64,000 bases of DNA from Carboxylicivirga caseinilyticus (GCA_025499705.1 JAFMVE010000032.1:1-64000); one strand, 5' to 3'; counted from the stretch's first letter, positions 1-8,748 are shown. Notes: generated from the letters alone by a model not told the origin. A program made the numbers and translations.

Positions 1-99
1 CTTATCAATCCCCATAGTCAGCTATTTCTACCCGGTTGTCGGCAACACGCGCGCTCAGCCTTTGGTTTGCAACCAGGCAGAACGCTTAGTTGTTATGCC
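1..99 (-). other. Partial integron attC site (cut by window edge)
   Basis: Immediately after the stop codon of the 427-residue gene the minus strand reads GGCATAAC, a good R'' half-site (RYYYAAC type). It is the exact complement of GTTATGCC, which lies just before the same gene at 1403-1410; that agreement is what a gene cassette requires. Further left are inverted segments (GGTTGC / GCAACC and GTTGCCGACAAC) that would form the inner part of the folded site. The far R' half lies beyond the window or is lost, so the site is partial. Confidence 0.55.
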
Positions 100-1382
100 T
101 AGTTGTTTATCATTTCATTCAGATTTATTATCTCATAATTTTTTATTTTCGATGGTGGAGTTTCTCCCATATAAACCGTTTGAAATCTAAAGGTTTTTCC
201 TTTGTAGTAAAGGTCATTTATTGAGTTATTGAATACAAAGTATTTCTTAGTAAATAATATGACATAAATTGTTTTTTGAAGGGATTCAAGTCCGTTTAAT
301 CTGTTGATATAGATTTCTGTTTGAATGAAAGAAGATACAATTTTATTTATTTCATCTTTAACGCTATCGATATCTTTATTCCAGCCAATTTGCTTGTATT
401 CAACCAGAAATGAATTACTACCATTTATGGCTAATGTATCTAATCTGCCATTTTTTAATTGCACTTCTGATAATGGGAAGTAACCTTTATGAAAAAGAAA
501 TGTTTCAAATTCTTTTTGGAGTTGTTTTTCTCCTTCTGGAAATTCATCTGCTTTTCTAAAATTTTCCATGAAAGTTATAAATTGGTCAATAGAAACATCG
601 ATGGAAAAGCCTTCAAGTATTTTTTGTTGAAGGTATTCCTTTATTTTCTTACAGTCTGTTAAATAGGTTTTATCATCTGTCAACTTATCCCCAGAAGCTA
701 CAATTTCATGAAAAAATCTTTCATTAAAACTGTTAGGAATTCCTATTGGATTTATGGCTTTATACAAATTAAATAATCGTAATGCACTATTAGCTTCAGT
801 TTGTTCCTTTAAAAAACCAGTTAAATATTCAAGTTTTGATATTTGCTGACTGTAATTCTCCATTAAAGCAAATGTATTTCCCCAGTTTGTTTTAGGTTTT
901 GTGTAGTCCCAACGGGTGAAAATCTCAACCAATATTGAATATATTGCCTTTAAAACAACGGTCTCCTGTGGTTTTGGTAGGGCATCATATTTTATCAATT
1001 TCAGAAATAAGTCTTTCGCTTGAATTGATAATTCAGTTTTAAAGGGATTTTTCCAGCCGTCATTAATTTCTTCCGGTAAGTTGTCAAGCCCAATTTCATT
1101 TATTATGACGTTTGATACTTCTCTAATTGAGGAGCAAATTTCAGAGATTATGTCCCGGTATGTTTTGTCGTTAAATAGATTTTTGTCATACGCTAATAAC
1201 TCTCTAAAAGGTAGTTTAATAATATCGTTTGTATATATAAAATGAGTAAAGAATGCAACTTCTTTATGGTAGTTTAAATAAGCACCTTTCGCATTATTAT
1301 TTGAACTATTTATTGCTTGTTGGAAAGCATCTTCAACGATTTCTATTCTAAAATCAAGCGCTTTTAGTATTTTTTCAATCAT
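99..1382 (-). CDS. Cassette-borne PD-(D/E)XK nuclease-like protein
   Basis: A 427-residue protein with no full-length family that I recognise. The N-terminal 290 residues look all-helical. The last third carries the pattern of the PD-(D/E)XK nuclease fold: D315, twelve residues, then E328-Y-K330, each at the edge of a predicted beta strand. This is typical of restriction or phage-defence endonucleases, but the precise role is inference. The gene is the whole content of an integron cassette: its start lies about 20 bases after the GTTATGCC half-site and its stop codon TAG abuts GGCATAAC. There is no neighbouring methylase or toxin partner. Cassette genes of this kind are often defence or stress genes. 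An origin by transfer is supported by the flanking attC halves. Confidence 0.6.
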   Translation of the reverse strand: MIEKILKALDFRIEIVEDAFQQAINSSNNNAKGAYLNYHKEVAFFTHFIYTNDIIKLPFRELLAYDKNLFNDKTYRDIISEICSSIREVSNVIINEIGLDNLPEEINDGWKNPFKTELSIQAKDLFLKLIKYDALPKPQETVVLKAIYSILVEIFTRWDYTKPKTNWGNTFALMENYSQQISKLEYLTGFLKEQTEANSALRLFNLYKAINPIGIPNSFNERFFHEIVASGDKLTDDKTYLTDCKKIKEYLQQKILEGFSIDVSIDQFITFMENFRKADEFPEGEKQLQKEFETFLFHKGYFPLSEVQLKNGRLDTLAINGSNSFLVEYKQIGWNKDIDSVKDEINKIVSSFIQTEIYINRLNGLESLQKTIYVILFTKKYFVFNNSINDLYYKGKTFRFQTVYMGETPPSKIKNYEIINLNEMINN

Positions 1383-1402
1383 CGGCTATTTTTTTACAAT
1401 TA

Positions 1403-1535
1403 GGCATAACGGATTGTGTATGAAACGTGGCAGTCTGCGGAGAGCGACATTGTCCACCGACAATGACGTTAGGAGCGGGCTGATACGTTTCATGCTTGTA
1501 CAACCTCTGCCATGTTTTATACACTTTGTTAGCGG
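1403..1535 (-). mobile_element. Integron attC recombination site (complete)
   Basis: Read on the minus strand this 133-base segment starts with CCGCTAAC (R'') and ends with GTTATGCC (R'). The outer arms pair over about 24 bases: GTGTATAAAACATGGCAG on one side and GTGTATGAAACGTGGCAG in the complement of the other, with a small bulge, as expected for attC. An inner hairpin CATTGTC-GGTG-GACAATG forms the tip. R'' overlaps the stop codon of the SMI1/KNR4 gene, and R' precedes the next gene by about 20 bases. Size and layout fit a long VCR-like attC. Confidence 0.75.
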
Positions 1536-2173
1536 TTGTTTTTTTCGGTCCAATAATTGCTTTCTCTATTTCTAAATGGAAACTCCTCAAGGTCACTTAT
1601 ATGGTTAGTCCGTTTCAAAACACTTTTAATTAGAAAGCTTTGTAAAGAGTCTGCATATAGTGAAGCATATACAGAAGGTTTATTCAGGTCGTGGTTTTCA
1701 AATCCAGTTGAAATATAATAAATGGGATTTGTCAGATTGTCTATTACCATGTAATAGAACCTCTCAATTGGAAATATAAATGGAATATTGTTTTTAATCA
1801 TTGTTGTAGGACTAAGTCCTGAAATTTCCAATTTTTCATTAATCAACTCTTTTATTATAGTTACGTGTACAGGATAGCTATAATAAATTGGTTCATAGTT
1901 ATATTGCATTCCGCTTTCTCCAAATGTATTTACGCCAGGTACATTTGTTCCATTTACAGTTTTATAGAACTGTTTTAGTTCATACGGGAATTCAAAGCCT
2001 AATTCCTTTTGAAATTCACCTATTTCTCTATCTGATAAACCGATATTCCACTTGGTTCCTTTCTGAAAATCAAGACCATAAGCTTCTTTATCTAATTCAA
2101 ATTCCTCAAAGTGTTTTTCACTAACATCTTTGAACCAAGTCATAAATTCGTCAAATCGCTCAGGATGTTTCAT
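1529..2173 (-). CDS. SMI1/KNR4 (SUKH) family protein in an integron cassette
   Basis: A 214-residue protein with a SUKH-type core around residues 45-75: the segment around GFEFPYELKQFYKTVNG matches the helix-turn 'LP..(Y/F)k.FY...NG' signature of the SMI1/KNR4 superfamily. Bacterial SUKH proteins commonly act as immunity proteins against polymorphic toxins, but stand-alone members also occur, and no toxin gene is visible here. The stop codon TAA is built from the attC half-site CCGCTAAC, and GTTAGCGG (2190-2197 on the other strand) precedes the start by about 16 bases, so this is a compact integron cassette. Cytoplasmic, with no signal peptide. Confidence 0.7.
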   Translation of the reverse strand: MKHPERFDEFMTWFKDVSEKHFEEFELDKEAYGLDFQKGTKWNIGLSDREIGEFQKELGFEFPYELKQFYKTVNGTNVPGVNTFGESGMQYNYEPIYYSYPVHVTIIKELINEKLEISGLSPTTMIKNNIPFIFPIERFYYMVIDNLTNPIYYISTGFENHDLNKPSVYASLYADSLQSFLIKSVLKRTNHISDLEEFPFRNRESNYWTEKNNR

Positions 2174-2189
2174 GTTGTTCTTTTAATAA

Positions 2190-2290
2190 CCGCTAACTAT
2201 TCTGTAACCGTCATTGTATGACGGTTATATTTCCTTTGTCCGTTGTTCCGCTTTCTAGTTTGCGGCCATTAGTATTGATAATATCCTTTA
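2190..2290 (-). other. attC or attI remnant upstream of the SMI1/KNR4 cassette
   Basis: The minus strand carries GTTAGCGG at 2190-2197, the half-site that matches the R'' end of the cassette below it. Next to it is a perfect 10-bp hairpin, TAACCGTCAT - tgt - ATGACGGTTA (2205-2227). No second R'' half with pairing outer arms is visible upstream, so this is either a decayed attC or an attI-like site. No integrase gene is present in the following kilobase. Confidence 0.45.
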
Positions 2291-3167
2291 AGTGGCTTTT
2301 AATCATTATAGTGTGTTGATTGCTCATATAGTAATGCATATCAATATATTGTTATAAAATTAAAATTTTAAATCGTCACTTCCTCTTTTATCATAATCCG
2401 ATACAAGTTGGTAAGTAATAATTCTATATTTCAGCCAAAGTAATCCTCCATGCATATGTATTCTTAATCTTTTATTGACTTGCGATGGAATTTTGCTAGC
2501 TCAGATCGTAGAATATTTTCATAAATTCTCCTTCTACCAAAAATCCAGTTAGTTTATACGCTTTTAATATTGTCTCAATTCCTTTAAAATAAGCACATTG
2601 TTAATAATTATATTGATTTTAAGATGAATACTACATGGTTGACCATCATAAGCATAATTTCTGTCTTAAAAGATTATTAATCGTCTAGTTACGATATTAA
2701 ACGTTTAATAATACGGTTAAATCACTAGAGAAATTTTTATTGGAACCTATGGTTATATGATTGTAAAATTCAAATGTGTCAGTATAATTCAAATTTAATC
2801 CTGAATAGTCTATATAAGTTTGATTAATTGGCAAATAATAAACTTTAAGTAATGCTTCGCCGCCTCACTCACAATTGCGTGTTAAGAGTAAGTCGATGTT
2901 TTTAAGTCAATGACTATACTCTTGAAAGCCAAACATCACTCATCACGCTCCCACACAAACAGCTATTGTATAATTCCGACTTAGGTTTGATTGCTATCAT
3001 AAAAAAACATATTTAATTTCAATAATCCAAATCAAGAAGATGATCAAACCTATACGAATAAAAGGAGATAATAATATCATATGGTATGAATATGCGCTGC
3101 AAAATGTATGTGCTAAATGTCTTTAAAAAGGTATGCTGAAGCATCAATAGGGGAGTGTAAAAACAAA
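2291..3167. other. Non-coding AT-rich stretch, no gene seen
   Basis: About 880 bases without an open reading frame of useful length on either strand and without a recognisable RNA gene. It lies between the cassette cluster and the tRNA-Leu gene. It could be eroded cassette DNA: an intI gene would be expected on this side of the array and is absent. No remnant of one was recognised by eye. Confidence 0.5.
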
Positions 3168-3197
3168 AAAACCTGATAGTTAAACTATCAGGTTTTT
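3168..3197 (-). terminator. Rho-independent terminator of tRNA-Leu
   Basis: A perfect 13-bp stem, AAAACCTGATAGT / ACTATCAGGTTTT, with a 3-base loop, begins 4 bases past the CCA end of the tRNA. It has U-runs in both orientations, so it can end transcription from either side. Confidence 0.8.
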
Positions 3198-3200
3198 GTT

Positions 3201-3287
3201 TGGTACCCAGAGCCGGGATCGAACCGGCACGATATTGCTATCACTGGTGTTTGAGACCAGCGCGTCTACCAATTCCGCCATCTGGGC
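3201..3287 (-). tRNA. tRNA-Leu (anticodon CAA)
   Basis: The minus strand folds into a class II tRNA: acceptor arms GCCCAGA / TCTGGGT, D arm GGCGGAATTGGTAGACGC, anticodon stem CTGGT / ACCAG around the loop CTCAAAC (anticodon CAA, reading UUG), a long variable arm and T loop TTCGATC. CCA is encoded (3201-3203). Genomic neighbours are unrelated. A perfect terminator hairpin follows. Confidence 0.95.
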
Positions 3288-3379
3288 AACATTCAAAAGA
3301 TCGTTTTGCTTTTGCGGTTGCAAAGATAATTCAAGTTTCCATTTCTGCAAACTAAATCTTTAAAATGTTCTTAATTTTA

Positions 3380-4777
3380 TTAGTTGATCTGAGGTGCTCC
3401 TTTTTTACTGTCGAGCCATGTTGTGACTTTGCCATAGATAATCAGTGAAATAGCTGAAATAGTTGCAATTCCCACAAACACAAACCATATATAATGGGCA
3501 TGATCATAAGCCGTTAGTTTTTCAGTCTCCGATAACAAATCCGGATCAGGGCAATACTTTTCCAATAAGAAACCAGATAACCCAAAACCTAAGATTGAAG
3601 ATAAGAAAGAGTGAAGATGACTAAATCCAAGGTAAAGACCTTCTTCTCCTTTGGGTGCCTGTAAGGAGAAATATTCCAAAAAGCGGGGTGAGATAAATGA
3701 TTCAGCAAGACCTTGAAAAGCAATCCCTACAATCATCATAAAAGCTACCGGATGCATGGTTGTGAAGCCCAGGTCAATACTTTCACCGTTAAGCATATTT
3801 CCAGCTGCCATCGCAAATGCCGAGACTGGCATGATAAACATACCAATAGTCATAGAAAATAGTGCTGTTCTTTTTTTGAATAACGAGGTTATTAATCCAA
3901 CAGTTGTAAATACAACCAATGGGTTAACGTTGGCATACCACGATGGAGATGCACTTTCACCTGCCATTCGAAGTACATATTTAGGCATAGTTGCATACAA
4001 CTGATGTTGAACCATCCAGAAACCCGTAATAATTAATATCAGAATAATTAAACGGGCATTGGTTACTACTCTGATCAATGCATTCCAAATTTCACCAATT
4101 GATTTTCCTTCTCCTTTGGTTACCGATGGTCGGAAGAAGAAAATGACAGCTATCAGGGCCAATAAAGTCATTCCGGCAGAGAAGAAACTGATATCGATTA
4201 AGCCAACATTACCCATTGCTTCGCGCAAAGGTTTAACGATGGTTTTACCGGAGAAAGCTCCAATATTAACAATGGTATAAAAAATTGAGAAGCCGGTTGC
4301 TCTGCTTTTTTCATCTGTTTCTTTAGCAACAGTACCTGTAATAACAGATTTAATAAAACTACCCCCAATAATAATCAAAGCCATTATGGGTATAATGATG
4401 TACTTATCGTTTGATTCGCGCAGTCCGGTAAACTCGGTAGTAAAACCATATTTAGCCAGTCCAGCTGATTCAAGAAGTGTTGGGAAGATACCTAACCCAA
4501 AATATCCGACAGAAAGAAATCCGAAAGCGACAATTAATGATTTTTTAAATCCAATTTTATCGGCATAGGCACCAGTGAAAGTGGGTAAGAAATAGAGTAG
4601 CGCACTAAAAACTCCCGAGATCGACGCTGCTTCAAAATCAGTGAAGGCTAATATTCTTGATAAATAAAGCGTAATTACAATAAATACACCATAATATGCT
4701 GCTCTTTCGAGTAATTCGGCAAAGTTGGCTACCCAAAAAGCTTTGCCAAAACGTTTAAAAAAATTAACGATGTTCAT
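3380..4777 (-). CDS. POT/PTR2-like MFS transporter
   Basis: A 465-residue polytopic inner-membrane protein with about twelve hydrophobic helices. Residues 21-30, ELLERAAYYG, match the ExxER(F)xYYG signature of helix 1 in proton-dependent oligopeptide transporters, in which the acidic and basic residues couple proton movement. The loop GAYADKIGFKKSL is the usual MFS 2-3 loop. Proton-driven uptake of di- or tripeptides is the family function; the actual substrate is inferred, and Bacteroidota carry several divergent members. The gene is monocistronic, with recO divergent at 4917. No signal peptide apart from helix 1. Confidence 0.75.
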   Translation of the reverse strand: MNIVNFFKRFGKAFWVANFAELLERAAYYGVFIVITLYLSRILAFTDFEAASISGVFSALLYFLPTFTGAYADKIGFKKSLIVAFGFLSVGYFGLGIFPTLLESAGLAKYGFTTEFTGLRESNDKYIIIPIMALIIIGGSFIKSVITGTVAKETDEKSRATGFSIFYTIVNIGAFSGKTIVKPLREAMGNVGLIDISFFSAGMTLLALIAVIFFFRPSVTKGEGKSIGEIWNALIRVVTNARLIILILIITGFWMVQHQLYATMPKYVLRMAGESASPSWYANVNPLVVFTTVGLITSLFKKRTALFSMTIGMFIMPVSAFAMAAGNMLNGESIDLGFTTMHPVAFMMIVGIAFQGLAESFISPRFLEYFSLQAPKGEEGLYLGFSHLHSFLSSILGFGLSGFLLEKYCPDPDLLSETEKLTAYDHAHYIWFVFVGIATISAISLIIYGKVTTWLDSKKGAPQIN

Positions 4778-4906
4778 ATGTTTATAATTTGTTTTTCAAA
4801 TTAATCTATTGATTATCAATAGTAAATATTGATGACTGATATTGTATTTTAAATGATTTGATATGTGTTTGAATCTATTGAACCTACAAACTAATGTTAT
4901 TTAATC

Positions 4907-4914
4907 TATTTTTG
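4907..4914 (+). promoter_or_regulatory. Bacteroidota -7 promoter box (TAnnTTTG) at recO
   Basis: TATTTTTG is a full match to the -7 consensus. It ends only two bases before the recO ATG at 4917, so transcription would start at or inside the start codon. The upstream TTG (4878-4880) is at a loose distance. See the finding on leaderless starts. Confidence 0.45.
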
Positions 4915-4916
4915 CA

Positions 4917-5651
4917 ATGATGATAGTCAGTACAAAAGGCATAGTATTAAATCATATTAAGTATAAAGAGAGTAGCATTATTGTAAATGTTTATACTCAA
5001 CATTTTGGCCGGCAATCGTATGTTGTAAACCGGGTTCGTTCCACCAAAAACAAGGGAAACACAGTTTTATTACAACCTCTGAGTTTAATTGAAATGCAGG
5101 TTTATCATCGTCCTAAAGCTGATCTGCAACGAATCAAAGAGTTCAAATTGCTTCATCCACTCACAAGTATACCATTTGATCAGACTAAAAGAGCCATCGC
5201 TTTTTTTCTTACTGAAGTAATGTCTAAAGTACTTCGGGAAGAAGAGGCCAACGATGATCTGTTTCGTTTTATTTATCATGGAATTGAGGTGTTCGATACA
5301 GGTGTTGACGGAGTCTATAATTTTCATTTGTTCTTTCTTTTTCATTTAAGCCGTTTCTTAGGTTTTGGCCCTGGAGCTAACGACGAAAATGATAAAGTGT
5401 TTGATTTATTAAACGGACGTTTTGTTTCGTATGAACCCACGCATGGATATTTCATAAAAGATCAATTGCTTGATAGATGGAAAGATTTGTTTCAACTAAA
5501 TATTAATGAGCTTAGCCGTTTAAAGATGAGTGCTGAAGTCAGAAGTCAGCTTTTGGAAATACTAATCAGGTATTACGAACTCCATTTGGATGGATTGGGA
5601 AGCATTAAATCATTTGAGGTTTTACAGGCTTTATTTCATGGCGAAGGCTAG
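4917..5651 (+). CDS. recO: DNA repair protein RecO
   Basis: A 244-residue protein with the RecO layout: an N-terminal OB fold (about residues 1-80, opening with the family pattern kGIVLNHIKYKESSII) and a helical C-terminal domain. RecO anneals SSB-coated single strands and, with RecR, loads RecA in the RecF pathway. I see no cysteine in the protein, so the zinc finger of some RecO proteins is absent, as in many Bacteroidota. Two consecutive ATG codons (4917 and 4920) are possible starts; a -7 promoter box lies directly in front. Monocistronic, divergent from the POT-like transporter. Confidence 0.9.
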   Translation: MMIVSTKGIVLNHIKYKESSIIVNVYTQHFGRQSYVVNRVRSTKNKGNTVLLQPLSLIEMQVYHRPKADLQRIKEFKLLHPLTSIPFDQTKRAIAFFLTEVMSKVLREEEANDDLFRFIYHGIEVFDTGVDGVYNFHLFFLFHLSRFLGFGPGANDENDKVFDLLNGRFVSYEPTHGYFIKDQLLDRWKDLFQLNINELSRLKMSAEVRSQLLEILIRYYELHLDGLGSIKSFEVLQALFHGEG

Positions 5652-5800
5652 TCTGCAGAGTAATGTTACATTTTTGGTCAAATATTTTCCTACGTTGGTA
5701 ATTAAATCTGGATAGAAAAGCACAATATCAATGCATTTTATTGCCAGTTTATTTACATTTAATCATCAAATAAACACTGATAATACTCGTCACCCAAATT

Positions 5801-6943
5801 ATGCACATTAGCACCAAATATCAAAACCTGAAATCTAATTTCTCGTCTACCATTGCACCGTTAATTAGCGAATACAATGCCATTAATCTGGCAGATGGTT
5901 ACACTGGTTTTCATTGCAATTCAAAATTGATTAATTTAGTTGAAAAGCATCTGCGTGAAGGGTTGAATCAGATTGCTCCTTTTCAGGGCGAGATGGCTTT
6001 ACGAAAAAAAGTAGCTCAAAAAACCGAAGAGTTATATAGCAGGGTGTACCAGCCACAAACCGAGGTAACAATAACTGCTGGTGTACAGCAGGCGATGTTT
6101 ACCGCCATTTCAGCATTGGTAAAAGAAGGTGATGAAGTAATTGTTTTTGAGCCGGCTAATGAATATTGTGTTCCGGCCATACAGATGAATGGTGCTCAAC
6201 CGGTTTTTGTTCCGATGAAAGAGCCCGATTTTCATATCGATTGGGAACAGGTACAGATGATGATCAATTCTAAAACCCGCATGATTATCATTAATACACC
6301 ACATAATCCAACTGGCTGGGTAATGAAGGAGATTGATATGCTGCGCCTTCAGCGAATGGTTAACGGGACTAAGATTGTGATTCTGAGCGAAGAAACATTT
6401 GAACACATCGTGTTTGATGAAGAGTCGCATCAGAGTGCTGCTTTGTATCCAATTTTGGCAGAGCGAAGTATTATTATTGCATCGTTTGGCGAGAGTTATC
6501 ATGTTACCGGCTGGCAAATAGGTTTCTGTCTGGCTCCTGAAGAAATTATGCGCGAATTCCGTAAAGTGCATCAGGTTATGGTACAGAGTGTTAATTCACC
6601 ATTTCAATTGGCTTTGGCCGATTTTATGGAAGAAAAAGAAGAATATAGGGGATTACGTAGTTTCTACCAGGAAAGACGTAATTTCTTTCTCGATCTGATG
6701 GAAGAAAGTAAATTCAAACCCATCGTTTCGCAGGGAACCTTTTACCAACTTTTTGATTTTTCAGAAGCATCTGATGAAGCGGATAAGGATTTTGCCATTC
6801 GTCTGATAAAAGAGTTAGGAGTTGCTGTGATGCCTATTAGCGCCTTCCTGCATGAGAAATCGAAGCGTCAGGTGGTGCGTATCAATTATGCCCAGCCTGA
6901 TGAAATATTAATCGAGGTGGCCAATCGACTTAAGCAATTGTAA
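5801..6943 (+). CDS. YbdL-like class I aminotransferase homologue lacking the PLP lysine
   Basis: A 380-residue fold-type I aminotransferase homologue that aligns along its whole length with methionine/kynurenine aminotransferases (YbdL/KAT type): ITAGVQQAMF, NTPHNPTG and VRINYAQPDE, including the C-terminal substrate-binding arginine. The Schiff-base motif, normally SFGKTYHxTGWKxG, reads SFGESYHVTGWQIG, so the lysine is E231. The PLP-nitrogen aspartate of the SDEVYEH motif is also changed (SEETFEH, E197), and its tyrosine is F200. By family knowledge such a protein cannot transaminate normally. It is full length with no frameshift, so it looks like a maintained pseudoenzyme rather than a broken gene. 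Convergent with the LuxR gene, 3 bases apart. Confidence 0.75.
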   Translation: MHISTKYQNLKSNFSSTIAPLISEYNAINLADGYTGFHCNSKLINLVEKHLREGLNQIAPFQGEMALRKKVAQKTEELYSRVYQPQTEVTITAGVQQAMFTAISALVKEGDEVIVFEPANEYCVPAIQMNGAQPVFVPMKEPDFHIDWEQVQMMINSKTRMIIINTPHNPTGWVMKEIDMLRLQRMVNGTKIVILSEETFEHIVFDEESHQSAALYPILAERSIIIASFGESYHVTGWQIGFCLAPEEIMREFRKVHQVMVQSVNSPFQLALADFMEEKEEYRGLRSFYQERRNFFLDLMEESKFKPIVSQGTFYQLFDFSEASDEADKDFAIRLIKELGVAVMPISAFLHEKSKRQVVRINYAQPDEILIEVANRLKQL

Positions 6944-6946
6944 AGG

Positions 6947-7735
6947 CTAAAACAGGTTGTTGTTTAAAGCAAAGGCCACCAGTTCAGCAGTATTGCACAA
7001 ATGTGATTTGGTCAACATATGTCGGCGATGAGTATCAACGGTATGTTTGCTGATAAATAGCAGATCTCCAATTTCGGCACTGTTTTTACCGGAAGCCAGT
7101 AAGGTAAGTACTTCTCTTTCGCGGGGTGTAAATAAAAGAGCGATATTATTTAATTCTTCATCGGGGAAGATGAAATCAATAGGAGTGCCATAATTGATTA
7201 AATCAAAGTCAATTTTGTTGCTTGTTTTATAGTGTGTTATATCAGAATAAAGCGAAATGGTCTGACAATTAGAGTTGTCTAAGCTTTTGTCAATCATGCT
7301 GTTTTGATTTAAAACCCTTATATAATTGCCATCCTTATTTTTTATTCTGTAATCGAAAGTCACAATCATTTGATAGGGTTCTAACCTGTGCATATTTACA
7401 ATCAGAAATTCTATCAGTTTTTTAGAAGCCAGTAAAATTAAGGGTAAGTCTTCAGGATGAATAAGGCTGTAAAGATGTTTCAAAGTTGTGTTTCGGGGAT
7501 TCAATCCCAGTATATTCGCTATATTTTCTGAGATGTAATTGATTTTGAATTGCGGAAAACTGACAATGTGGTAAAATTGGTTGCTTAAAAGAGTTAGCTC
7601 AAAATCAAGTTGTTCATTCTTATTCGTTACTTTCTTTTTATTCTTTGTACTGGTTTGAGTATTCAACAAATCAATAACGGTAACCAGGTCTGTAAAAGAA
7701 AGGGGTTCCATACTAATAGGTTTAACTGGCTGCAA
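6947..7735 (-). CDS. PAS-LuxR type transcriptional regulator
   Basis: A 262-residue protein. A PAS-like sensor occupies about residues 50-180 (HIVSFPQFKINYISENIANI, then the typical GNYIRVLNQNSM strand). A LuxR/GerE helix-turn-helix is at the C terminus, about residues 200-260, with FTPREREVLTLLASGKN and the recognition helix around ISKHTVDTHRRHM. Such Bacteroidota regulators sense a cytoplasmic cue and bind DNA as dimers; the ligand and targets are unknown. No receiver domain. The start has few alternatives upstream. It faces the aminotransferase homologue tail to tail and is followed upstream by the TonB-domain genes on the same strand. Confidence 0.8.
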   Translation of the reverse strand: MQPVKPISMEPLSFTDLVTVIDLLNTQTSTKNKKKVTNKNEQLDFELTLLSNQFYHIVSFPQFKINYISENIANILGLNPRNTTLKHLYSLIHPEDLPLILLASKKLIEFLIVNMHRLEPYQMIVTFDYRIKNKDGNYIRVLNQNSMIDKSLDNSNCQTISLYSDITHYKTSNKIDFDLINYGTPIDFIFPDEELNNIALLFTPREREVLTLLASGKNSAEIGDLLFISKHTVDTHRRHMLTKSHLCNTAELVAFALNNNLF

Positions 7736-7777
7736 AGTTATTCATGGTGATCGCGATATGTCAATTTATTTCACGGT

Positions 7778-8539
7778 TTATTTTTTGTCTAAAGGATAAC
7801 TTATGCAGACATAATCCTTGTTCTCAAATTCATCAGGAATTAAAACAGAGAGGTATTCATCCAGTTTATCTTTCATCATTGATAAATCGCCTAATCGCTC
7901 AAATGCTTTAGATTGCCAAAAGATAATAGCAGCTTCTTCGGCCTGGAGTTTTTTGGCTTCATTAAAATGATTTAATGCGTATCGATATTGGCGGTCTGCC
8001 TTTTTTAGTTTTTTGTCCTCAGCAAGGAAGTAATCAGTTCTGATTTCGTCTCCTTTAACAATGTATTGGATGCCATTTTTGTAATGTTCTGCAGATAGTT
8101 CACCAAGACTTTTGTTTCCTTCAATATCAAAGGTAACATACAGTTTATGAACCGATTCAATTGCCTGACCATGTTCAATGGCCGGAGCCCACAAACCACT
8201 TGTTTTTTTCAGACAGTAAACAACCTGATCATCAAGTAATTTAGAAACAGGATTGATTACTTTAAGGTCTCTTATTTCACCATCTGTTTCAATAATAAAT
8301 TGAACAACTACCTGGCCTTCTTCGCCTATTACGGCACATTGTTCAGGATACTCAATCTCTTTTTGCATAAAGCAGCATAACGGACTTTGAGGGAGAACAG
8401 TTACTTCTTCCAATCTTTGAATTTCATTTGTTTTTAATCTGGCAGGAAGGTCTCCTTCATCGATGCTCTTAGTATTATTTTGAGCAATTAATCCCAGAGC
8501 CATGATTCCGAACGCCACAAGACTCAACACTTTTTTCAT
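7778..8539 (-). CDS. Periplasmic TonB C-terminal domain protein (paralogue 1)
   Basis: A 253-residue secreted protein: signal peptide over residues 1-19 (ending IAQNN), a TonB C-terminal domain near residues 65-140 (IEYPEQCAVIGEEGQVVVQF, then the ETDGEIRDLKVINP strand) and a helical C-terminal tail (about 165-245). Classical TonB has an uncleaved N-terminal anchor, a proline-rich linker and the domain at its C terminus. Here the domain is central and there is no linker, so an energy-transducing role is doubtful; a periplasmic binding role is an inference. The next gene upstream (8749-9453) is a clear paralogue with the same order. Confidence 0.7.
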   Translation of the reverse strand: MKKVLSLVAFGIMALGLIAQNNTKSIDEGDLPARLKTNEIQRLEEVTVLPQSPLCCFMQKEIEYPEQCAVIGEEGQVVVQFIIETDGEIRDLKVINPVSKLLDDQVVYCLKKTSGLWAPAIEHGQAIESVHKLYVTFDIEGNKSLGELSAEHYKNGIQYIVKGDEIRTDYFLAEDKKLKKADRQYRYALNHFNEAKKLQAEEAAIIFWQSKAFERLGDLSMMKDKLDEYLSVLIPDEFENKDYVCISYPLDKK

Positions 8540-8748
8540 GACACATAGTTTAAAGTTTACAACAATTTTGAGCTAACACATAATCAAAACTACGATAATA
8601 GCACCTTGTTGTCGATACTCAATAATGAGTATAATGAGAAAGTGAAGTGTTGTAAGAGGAGTGAAGTGTTAGTTCAGCAATGGGTTATGTATTTTAATGG
8701 TTTATTCATCTTGATACAGTTTAATTGTAATGGATGAATTTGCTAATT

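Noticed and set aside
1375-1596. 73-residue reading frame on the minus strand across the attC site
   Set aside because: It runs through both attC arms and the end of the SMI1/KNR4 gene; it is a by-product of the palindromic site.
2291-3167. Integron integrase remnant
   Set aside because: An intI would be expected near here, but no conserved tyrosine-recombinase motif or long frame was found in any frame.
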